NCBI GenBank assembly: GCA_003158885.1
Contig: PMLN01000372.1
Location: 1 to 13,355, forward strand
Direction of reading: 5' to 3'
Length of the DNA stretch: 13,355 nt
Source of the DNA: Anaerolineae bacterium
GTDB taxonomy: Bacteria; Chloroflexota; Anaerolineae; Anaerolineales; Villigracilaceae
A program made the position numbers and the translations under genes. The notes beneath the pieces are model-generated. The model searched no databases. It was not told where the DNA came from and was given only the letters and a program-made list of their open reading frames with translations. This document shows, one piece after another, positions 1 to 5,958 of the stretch; positions within the stretch are counted from its first letter, which is position 1; each line of letters opens with the position of its first letter.

Positions 1-2409
1 GTGGGCATTGGCCGCGATATCACCGAACGAAAGCAGGCTGAAGAAAGACTGGCTCAGGATCGTACCCTGCTCCGCACGCTGATTGATAATATACCCGATC
101 GTATTTATGTGAAGGACACGCAGGGACGCAAGCTCATTTCCAATATTGCGGATTGGCAGGGGTCGGGCGGGAAGACCATGGAAGATGTGGTGGGAAAATC
201 GGACTTTGATACCTACCCTCCTGAACTGGCTGCCAGGTTTTGGGCTGATGATCAATCCGTTCTTGATCTGGGGATGCAGATCATAGCCCGCGAAGAACCC
301 GGATTGAAAAGCCAGGGCAAGCCAATATGGATAATGACCACCAAAGTGCCATTGCGGGATGGCAATGGGAAAATCACAGGACTCGTGGGCGTTGGCCGGG
401 ATATTACAGATTACAAACAGGCTGAAGAAAGACTGTCCGCCTCCGAGACCGAACTGCGCGCCCTGTTTGCCGCCATGCAGGATGTGGTGTTGGTGATTGA
501 CCACGACGGCATCTACCGCAAGATTGCACCCGTCAATCCCGCTTTGCTGGTCATCCCCGCGGAGGAATTGCTCGGCAGGTCCCTGTCGCAGATCTTCCCC
601 GCGGCTGAAGCGCAGCGATTTCTGCTCGTTCTGCGCGAAGTGTTGGCCACCCGGCAATTGGCACAGATCGAATACCAACTTCAGATCGGCGGGCAGACGA
701 AATGGTTCTCCGCCAACATCACGGCCATGTCCGAAGAACTGACGCTCTGGGTGGCGCACGATATCACCAACCGCAAGAGTGACGAACAGACCATAAAGGA
801 GCATCTTGCCGAGCTTGAAACGCTTTATAAAAGCGGCCTGGCATTGGGTCAGCTCTTGTCACCCAAAGAGATCGCACAGAAGGTTATCGAGCTGATGAGC
901 TTGGAATTGGACTGGCACCATACGACAATCCGCCTGTATCACCCGCAAGACGAGAGCCTGGAACTGCTGGCTTTCAACCTGCCGGCCCAAATGAGCACGG
1001 CGGAATTCCACAGGATCGAGGAACGATTCAAGACCTTGGTCACGAAGGTTGGCGACGGCGTGAGCGGCTGGGCAATCCAACACCGCCAGGCTGTGCGCAT
1101 CGGCGATTTGTCGCATGATTCTCGCTATATCGAAATCGAACCCGATCTGAATTCGGGCATGTATATCCCTCTGCAAATAGGAGATCGTATCGTGGGCGTG
1201 GTCAGCATCGAAAGCGAACTCCCCGAGGCTTTCACCGCTTCAGATGAACGCCTGATCAGCACGCTGGCCAATCAAGCCGCGGTCGCGCTCGAAAACGCGC
1301 GCTTGCATGAGGAGACCCTGCGCCAGTTGAAACAACTCCAGGCTTTGCACGCCATTGACCAGGCCATCACCGGAACTTTTGACCAGCGCATCATCCTCGA
1401 TATTTTATTGACCCACACCCTCAGCCAGTTGAACGCAGACGCCGCCGCCATCTTTCTGACCCAGCCTCATCAACGGCAAATCCTGCAATACACTGCCGGC
1501 AAAGGCTTCCTGACTCATATCGTCGAGATAGCCAGCTTGAAATTAGGAGATAGTATTGCCGGTGAAGCCGTGCTGAAACGGGAGAGGGTCCACGTTCGTG
1601 AGTCTGAGGAGAGAGGGCCGCAGCCGCTCCTTTCCAAACTCTGGACGGGGGAGGGCTTCAAGTCCATGGATGCCGTCCCCTTGATCTCGAAGGGGGAAGT
1701 CAAAGGGATAATGAGCGTTTTTCATCGCAAAGAATTCACCCCCGACCCGGCCTGGGGCGATTTTCTTGAAACTCTGGCTGAACGGGCAGCCATCGCCATT
1801 GATATCACGCAATTGTTTGAAAACCTCCAGCGCGCCAATATGGAACTGGCTGTGGCTTACGAAGCCACCATTGAGGGCTGGTCGCAGGCCATGGACTTGC
1901 GCGATAAAGAGACCGCCGGCCATACCCAGCGCGTGACCGGGATGGCCGTCCAATTGGGAAAAGCCATGCAGCTCAGCAATGATGAAATCACCCGCATGCG
2001 GCGCGGCGCCCTCCTGCACGATATCGGCAAGCTGGGTGTGCCCGATCACATCCTGTTCAAGACCGAAAAGTTGACCGATGAAGAATGGCTCATCATGAAG
2101 AAGCACCCCGAGTTCGCTTACGATATGCTCCACCCCATTGCCTATCTGAACCTCTCCCTGGATATCCCCTACAGCCACCACGAGAAATGGGATGGCACGG
2201 GTTATCCTCAAGGCTTGAAGGGGCAGCAGATCCCATTGGCGGCCAGAATATTTGCGATCATTGACGTATGGGATGCGCTGACCAGCGACCGTCCCTACCG
2301 CAAGGCCTGGAGCAAACCGGAGACCCTGCAATACCTCCGCGAGCAGAGCGGAATATATTTCGATCCCGAAGTGGTGGATGCTTTCCTGAAAGAGTTTGCC
2401 AATGAATGA
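1..2409 (+). CDS. PAS-PAS-GAF-GAF-HD-GYP sensor, probable c-di-GMP phosphodiesterase (5' partial)
   Basis: Probably a soluble signal-responsive enzyme that hydrolyses cyclic di-GMP. The visible 802 residues hold the tail of one PAS/PAC unit (about 1-17), PAS (20-145), PAS (147-258), GAF (about 283-434), GAF (about 458-603) and a C-terminal HD-GYP domain (about 615-800). The HD-GYP metal and signature residues are complete: E637, H641, H673-D674, H702, H726-H727, GYP at 734-736 and D755. E637 sits four residues before H641, as in the trinuclear-metal members of the family, so catalytic activity is likely. No membrane segment is visible. The GTG at base 1 is not a credible start: residues 2-17 match the PAC ending at 130-145, so the gene continues left with at least one more PAS. 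It ends at TGA 2407-2409, convergent with the HAD gene. The family and domain order are clear; the sensed signal is unknown. Confidence 0.93.
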   Translation: MGIGRDITERKQAEERLAQDRTLLRTLIDNIPDRIYVKDTQGRKLISNIADWQGSGGKTMEDVVGKSDFDTYPPELAARFWADDQSVLDLGMQIIAREEPGLKSQGKPIWIMTTKVPLRDGNGKITGLVGVGRDITDYKQAEERLSASETELRALFAAMQDVVLVIDHDGIYRKIAPVNPALLVIPAEELLGRSLSQIFPAAEAQRFLLVLREVLATRQLAQIEYQLQIGGQTKWFSANITAMSEELTLWVAHDITNRKSDEQTIKEHLAELETLYKSGLALGQLLSPKEIAQKVIELMSLELDWHHTTIRLYHPQDESLELLAFNLPAQMSTAEFHRIEERFKTLVTKVGDGVSGWAIQHRQAVRIGDLSHDSRYIEIEPDLNSGMYIPLQIGDRIVGVVSIESELPEAFTASDERLISTLANQAAVALENARLHEETLRQLKQLQALHAIDQAITGTFDQRIILDILLTHTLSQLNADAAAIFLTQPHQRQILQYTAGKGFLTHIVEIASLKLGDSIAGEAVLKRERVHVRESEERGPQPLLSKLWTGEGFKSMDAVPLISKGEVKGIMSVFHRKEFTPDPAWGDFLETLAERAAIAIDITQLFENLQRANMELAVAYEATIEGWSQAMDLRDKETAGHTQRVTGMAVQLGKAMQLSNDEITRMRRGALLHDIGKLGVPDHILFKTEKLTDEEWLIMKKHPEFAYDMLHPIAYLNLSLDIPYSHHEKWDGTGYPQGLKGQQIPLAARIFAIIDVWDALTSDRPYRKAWSKPETLQYLREQSGIYFDPEVVDAFLKEFANE

Positions 2410-2433
2410 GGGATAGGGGATGGGGGACGGGCT

Positions 2434-2498
2434 TTCGCAAAGGCGGAGAGAGAACCGCAAAGTAGAGAGCGAACCGCGAAGCAACGAAGAACGCGAAG
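2434..2498. repeat. Degenerate purine-rich direct repeat
   Basis: This non-coding stretch lies just after the HD-GYP gene. It contains imperfect repeats around AACCGCRAAG: AACCGCAAAG at 2453-2462, AACCGCGAAG at 2472-2481, then AACGAAGAACGCGAAG at 2483-2498. The plus strand is almost all purine plus C, with very few T. It resembles the dispersed intergenic GCGAAG-type repeats seen in some environmental genomes, but whether it is dispersed here cannot be judged from one copy. Confidence 0.5.
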
Positions 2499-2515
2499 TC
2501 TAAAAGGTTTTCTTT

Positions 2516-2564
2516 GCGGCGTCCCCCTTGCTCAAGCCGCCGTCCTCGGCGGCGGGGACGTTGC
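2516..2564. repeat. Nested palindrome / two-tier hairpin between convergent genes
   Basis: The inner stem is GCCGCCG (2536-2542) with CGGCGGC (2547-2553) around a TCCT loop, a perfect 7-bp match. An outer stem pairs CGTCCCC (2520-2526) with GGGGACG (2554-2560) and extends to 2516/2564 with two G-U pairs. The left arm carries about 9 unpaired bases between the stems. It lies between the ends of the convergent HD-GYP and HAD genes, so it could limit read-through from both sides. However, no T-run follows on either strand, so a standard intrinsic terminator is not supported. A REP-like element is an alternative. Confidence 0.6.
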
Positions 2565-2596
2565 CGAAAGCATAAACTTGCAAAGCAATTGGGGTT

Positions 2597-3259
2597 TCAA
2601 GAAAGAATTTCTTCGATTTTTGTTACATCAGAAAGAATATGTTTTACTCCAAGAGCCTCCGCCTGGGCTTTTGAAAGCAGACCGGTCAGGACGACCACCG
2701 GTTCAATACCGGCATTTTTCGCCATTAACACATCGCTTTTTGCATCGCCAACAAATAGGGTTTGTCTATTGGAGACTCCCTGCGTTTTAAGAATTAATTG
2801 AAGCATATAAGGGTCTGGTTTTGATTTTCCAACAGAAACATCGCCAACCGATACGATTTGATCAAAGACATTTGGAATATGGAATTTAGGCATGATCTTA
2901 TCTTTTATCATGTCGGGTTTATTCCCGGACGCAACAGCAAGTTTATATTTTTCTTTTAGTCGGATTAACAATTCGTTGACACCCTGCATTTCCTGCAGCG
3001 AATCGACAAAGGCATTGCCATAAAATTCTTTTTCATAAAAAACTTTGGAAGCTTTTTCCATGAGATTTAAATTTTCTTTTAGCAGTTCCCTTAATATGCG
3101 GTCAATACTGCCCCACGTATTTTCTATTCTTTTATCGATCTCTTTTTCGTCCAGCACTATTCCTAATTCTTTCAAAGTCTCCTTATAGCAATGATAGTAT
3201 CCCTCTTTTGCGCCAAATATAATTACATCATCCCAATCGAAGATAATAAGTTTAATCAT
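2597..3259 (-). CDS. HAD-superfamily hydrolase (phosphoglycolate phosphatase / beta-PGM-like)
   Basis: A 220-residue HAD phosphatase with an alpha-helical cap, probably acting on a small phosphorylated metabolite in the cytoplasm. All four HAD motifs are visible: motif I FDWDDV with nucleophile D8 and acid/base D10, motif II S111 in VASGNK, motif III K145 in GKSKPDP, and motif IV GDAKSD with D172 and D176. The cap lies between motifs I and II (about residues 15-90), giving subclass IA/PGM-like length and order. The start ATG is 3257-3259, three bases after the stop of the GNAT remnant, so the two probably formed an operon. GC is about 30-37% in sampled lines, against well over 50% for the flanking signalling genes, which suggests acquisition from elsewhere. 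The substrate cannot be deduced. Confidence 0.88.
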   Translation of the reverse strand: MIKLIIFDWDDVIIFGAKEGYYHCYKETLKELGIVLDEKEIDKRIENTWGSIDRILRELLKENLNLMEKASKVFYEKEFYGNAFVDSLQEMQGVNELLIRLKEKYKLAVASGNKPDMIKDKIMPKFHIPNVFDQIVSVGDVSVGKSKPDPYMLQLILKTQGVSNRQTLFVGDAKSDVLMAKNAGIEPVVVLTGLLSKAQAEALGVKHILSDVTKIEEILS

Positions 3260-3262
3260 TCA

Positions 3263-3570
3263 TTAGCCCGTTTCCTGCCATCGACTGAATTCTTCTGCTG
3301 TCATCCCAAGGATGACTTCATCGAAGAATTCACCTTTCGCAAAGATCATGCGGCGGAGTTTGCCTTCTTCTTGAAAGCCGAGTTTCTTGTGCAATGCAAG
3401 CGAGCCTTCATTGAAGGCATGAATTGTCACATTGACCTTCTGATATCGCAATTCATGAAAGTCATCATCCCACTCGACGAAGTATTTCCAATCTTCGAGC
3501 TTGACAGCACGCAACCGAATTGATTTTCCCTGCTAGAAACTTCTCATCGAGGTAAGAGCCTTTCTGCCAT
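3263..3570 (-). pseudogene. GNAT N-acetyltransferase remnant, internally deleted and frame-disrupted
   Basis: This is a decayed RimJ/RimL-type GNAT acetyltransferase. The open part (TTG at 3514 to TAA at 3263-3265) is only 83 residues, against roughly 170-180 for the family. It starts with a typical N-terminal strand (SIRLRAVKLEDW) and runs into WDDD. It then jumps directly to the C-terminal part (FHELRYQKVNVTIHAFN, KLGFQEEGKLRR), so the central acetyl-CoA-binding region is missing by an in-frame deletion near residues 17-18 of the open part. Upstream, the ATG at 3545-3547 is in frame but is followed by TAG at 3533-3535. Another frame reads YLDEKFLAGK just before and joins SIRLRAV by a one-base shift in the AAAA run (minus strand) at 3524-3527. 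Whether there is a nonsense codon or a frameshift is uncertain; the deletion alone argues against function. It sits 3 nt upstream of the HAD gene. Confidence 0.78.
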
Positions 3571-3640
3571 CGAATATCTAATATCTGATATCTAATATCG
3601 AATTTCTAATATCTAATATCGAATTTCTAATATCTCTTAT
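3571..3640. repeat. Heptanucleotide tandem array, 10 units
   Basis: Ten consecutive 7-bp units with consensus CTAATAT (minus strand ATATTAG) fill these 70 bases. In order they are CGAATAT, CTAATAT, CTGATAT, CTAATAT, CGAATTT, CTAATAT, CTAATAT, CGAATTT, CTAATAT and CTCTTAT. A higher-order 21-bp unit (3 x 7) is visible at 3599-3619 and 3620-3640. The array begins directly against the decayed GNAT start region and ends 3 bp before the response-regulator stop, so it fills nearly the whole intergenic gap. It is very AT-rich and seven is not a multiple of three, so it is not a coding repeat. Confidence 0.85.
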
Positions 3641-3643
3641 CCT

Positions 3644-4381
3644 TTACTTTTCTCCCTCATAGAAATAGCCTGTACCTCGCACACTGGCCACGCGCTCGGA
3701 GAGAGCCGGGAATTTTTCCAACTTATGGCGCAGGCGGCTGACCAGCGGGCGCAAAATCTCGGGCGCTTCACGCTGGGAGGTGTCATAGCCCTGAACCAGC
3801 AGGACCAGCTCACGATGAGAAAATACCTTGCCGGCATTCTCCATCAGGATGTGCAGGAGACGGCCTTCGGCGGGTGTAAGATGCTCGATCTTTTTCCCGG
3901 CACGGATTTGCCGCCGGGAGAGATCCACGACGGTGCCATCCTTTAGTTTATATTCAATGGCGGTCTCATCTATTTCAGGGATTTCCCCCGAACTGCTCTT
4001 GGCCTGTAACTTGGCGGCGCGGCGCGCCAGTCCCTTCTTGACGCTGGCAATAACCTGGGCCGGCGGAGCAGGCTTGATCAGGTAATCATGGATGCGGAGA
4101 CGCAAGGCCTGGACGGCAGACTCCGTGGAGGCAAAGGCGGTCAGCAAAACCACCTCGGTATCGGGAGCCAATTGATTGACCACCTGTACTACTTCCAAAC
4201 CGTCCATGCCGGGCATGCGCAAATCCACGATCATCAAATCAATCGGATGCGTGCGGACATACTCGACGGCGGCCTGCCCATTGGGCGCGGAGGCGACATT
4301 GTAGCCTTCCAATTTCAGAATATCGGCCAGGGATTGACGCGCCACATTCTCATCGTCCACCACAAGTATATTGGATTTCAT
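3644..4381 (-). CDS. Response regulator, REC plus OmpR/PhoB-type winged helix
   Basis: A 245-residue transcription factor forming the output of the three-gene signalling operon. The receiver spans about 1-118, with acidic pair D9-D10, phospho-acceptor D53 (VDLRMPG), T81 and K103 all present. A linker (119-148) leads to a winged-helix DNA-binding domain (about 150-242), with TPAEGRLLHIL, the recognition-helix region APEILRPLVSRLRHKL and the C-terminal hairpin VRGTGYFYE. The receiver resembles NtrC-group receivers more than classical OmpR ones, so this is an uncommon pairing, though known. The start ATG (4379-4381) overlaps the upstream kinase stop by 4 nt (ATGA). It has its own strong Shine-Dalgarno, which implies coupled but independently efficient translation. 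Target genes are unknown. The family assignment is secure. Confidence 0.93.
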   Translation of the reverse strand: MKSNILVVDDENVARQSLADILKLEGYNVASAPNGQAAVEYVRTHPIDLMIVDLRMPGMDGLEVVQVVNQLAPDTEVVLLTAFASTESAVQALRLRIHDYLIKPAPPAQVIASVKKGLARRAAKLQAKSSSGEIPEIDETAIEYKLKDGTVVDLSRRQIRAGKKIEHLTPAEGRLLHILMENAGKVFSHRELVLLVQGYDTSQREAPEILRPLVSRLRHKLEKFPALSERVASVRGTGYFYEGEK

Positions 4382-5952
4382 TTACGACCTCCTGTTGGCA
4401 GCAAAAGTCTGAAGCACGCGCCGCGCCCATGCTCGGCCAGCAATTCCAGGCTGCCGCCATGAGCTGTGACGATATTATAGCTGACGGTCAGGCCCAAGCC
4501 GGTGCCGCCCTCCTTGGTGCTAAAGAAGGGTTCGAAAATATTCTTCTGTTGATCCACCGGAATGCCGGGGCCGTTATCCTGAAATAGAATCTCGACCTCC
4601 TCATCCACAGGCCGGCCGGTGACGGTTAAATGACCGCCGCCGGGCATGGCGTCAAAGGCATTCAGGATCAGATTGATGAAAACCTGCTGAACCTGGCTTT
4701 TCACCGCCATGATGGAGGGCGTGGAGGGGACCCAATTGACCTTGACGCGAATCACGCGTTCCGAAAGCTGTTTTTGCATCAAATTCAAAACATAATTCAA
4801 CAATTCCTGGAGATTCACAAGCTCAGGGCTGGCCGCGCCGGGGCGATAAAAATCCAACATGCGGCGGACGGTGAGCGAAAGGCGTTCCAGTTCCGTCCGG
4901 GCCAGTTCGAAATATTCCTTGCGTTTCTCTTCCGGCACATCTTCACGACCGGCCAGGTGCAGGCAATTCTGCACGGACTGCAAGGGATTGTTTACTTCGT
5001 GGGCGATGGAGGCGCTCAAGCGCCCGGCGGCGGCCATCTTCTCGGCCTGCAGCAAGGCGGTCTGGGATTCCTCGATCTTGCGCACATAGGCGCGCTGTTC
5101 ATCATACAGGCGCGCATTTTCGAGGGCGGCCGCGCTCTGACGGGCCAGGATTTGGAACATTTCGAGGTCAGCCTCGCTAAAGGGTAATTCGTTGGGGTCG
5201 CGCGCCGCGAACAAAATGCTGCGCGAACCGGGGCTGACAATGGGAGCAAACATGGCCGCGCCCAAACCCGCCTTATGCAGGCGGGCCTGCAAATCGGAAT
5301 TCCCGGGGCCAACGGCATTGATCAGGATCGGAGCGCCGCCCGCATCCGCCTGGATCAAAAAGTCGGTCAAGGTCTTTCCAATGCTGCTCATAACAACAAA
5401 CCGGCCCCCCGCCTCCGAATATTGATAATAAGCGGCGTGCCTGCAGCGCAGCTGCCCCAGCACGGCATTGATGATCAGATCCAACAAGGAGTCCTGGCGG
5501 GTCTCGGAAAACAAAGATTCGGTGATCGTGAACAAAGGCCGCAGGGCATTAATGCGCGCCGCGTCACGCTTTTGCTGGCTATCCGAAAAAGCCAGTTTAA
5601 CCGACTGGAGTAACTCTTCACCGTTTTGAAAAGGCTTGAGCACCAGCCCATCCACACCCTGGCGGAGGGCACGAATGGCCGTTTCGACCGTGCCGAAACC
5701 GGTCATGACCAGCACCGCCAAATCGGGCTGAAGCTGGCGGGCGAACTTGATCAATTCAAAGCCATCCACCTCGGGCATGCGAATGTCGACCAGCAACAGG
5801 TCGGCGGCGTGTTCTTTGAGCCAGTCCATGGCCTGGGTTGGATCCGTCAGGGCATGAACCATATAGCCGGCGCGCCCGAGCAACCGTTTGCAAAGCAGGA
5901 CGATGCCCGGTTCGTCATCCACAACCAAAATTGTGATCAGACCCATATTCAT
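4378..5952 (-). CDS. REC-GAF-HisKA-HATPase hybrid histidine kinase
   Basis: A 524-residue cytoplasmic kinase whose receiver is at the N terminus, so it can itself be an input target. The receiver spans about 6-122: acidic pair D12-D13, phospho-acceptor D56 (VDIRMPE), T84 and K106, with an NtrC-like MTGFGTVETAIRAL stretch. A GAF domain follows (about 138-282), then HisKA with H318 (ASIAHEVNNPLQS), then HATPase_c with N-box N431, G1 DNGPGI (459-464), F-box FEPFF (473-477) and G2 GGTGLGL (482-488). All catalytic motifs are intact. There is no membrane segment and no HPt. The start ATG 5950-5952 is six bases after the upstream kinase stop; a second Met is at residue 3. No good Shine-Dalgarno is visible, so translation is probably coupled. 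It is placed between a larger kinase and a regulator, which suggests it relays or integrates their signals. Confidence 0.92.
   Translation of the reverse strand: MNMGLITILVVDDEPGIVLLCKRLLGRAGYMVHALTDPTQAMDWLKEHAADLLLVDIRMPEVDGFELIKFARQLQPDLAVLVMTGFGTVETAIRALRQGVDGLVLKPFQNGEELLQSVKLAFSDSQQKRDAARINALRPLFTITESLFSETRQDSLLDLIINAVLGQLRCRHAAYYQYSEAGGRFVVMSSIGKTLTDFLIQADAGGAPILINAVGPGNSDLQARLHKAGLGAAMFAPIVSPGSRSILFAARDPNELPFSEADLEMFQILARQSAAALENARLYDEQRAYVRKIEESQTALLQAEKMAAAGRLSASIAHEVNNPLQSVQNCLHLAGREDVPEEKRKEYFELARTELERLSLTVRRMLDFYRPGAASPELVNLQELLNYVLNLMQKQLSERVIRVKVNWVPSTPSIMAVKSQVQQVFINLILNAFDAMPGGGHLTVTGRPVDEEVEILFQDNGPGIPVDQQKNIFEPFFSTKEGGTGLGLTVSYNIVTAHGGSLELLAEHGRGACFRLLLPTGGRK
4387..4393 (-). 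promoter_or_regulatory. Strong Shine-Dalgarno for the response regulator
   Basis: On the minus strand AGGAGGT precedes the ATG at 4381 with a 5-nt gap (CGTAA). It lies inside the last codons of the upstream kinase gene. It is the clearest ribosome-binding site in the window and fixes the regulator start. The two kinase genes upstream have none this good, so the regulator may be made in excess over its kinases. Confidence 0.85.
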
Positions 5953-5958
5953 AGAAGT

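Noticed and set aside
1543..2484. 313-codon open frame on the minus strand opposite the HD-GYP gene
   Set aside because: It is antisense to well-conserved GAF/HD-GYP coding sequence, its product resembles no family I recognise, and it is explained by codon bias of the real gene.
3191..3523. 110-codon plus-strand frame across the HAD start and the GNAT remnant
   Set aside because: The minus strand carries recognisable HAD and GNAT motifs here; the plus frame shows none.
3571..3640. Possible CRISPR array
   Set aside because: Units are 7 bp and contiguous with no unique spacers; this is a simple tandem repeat.
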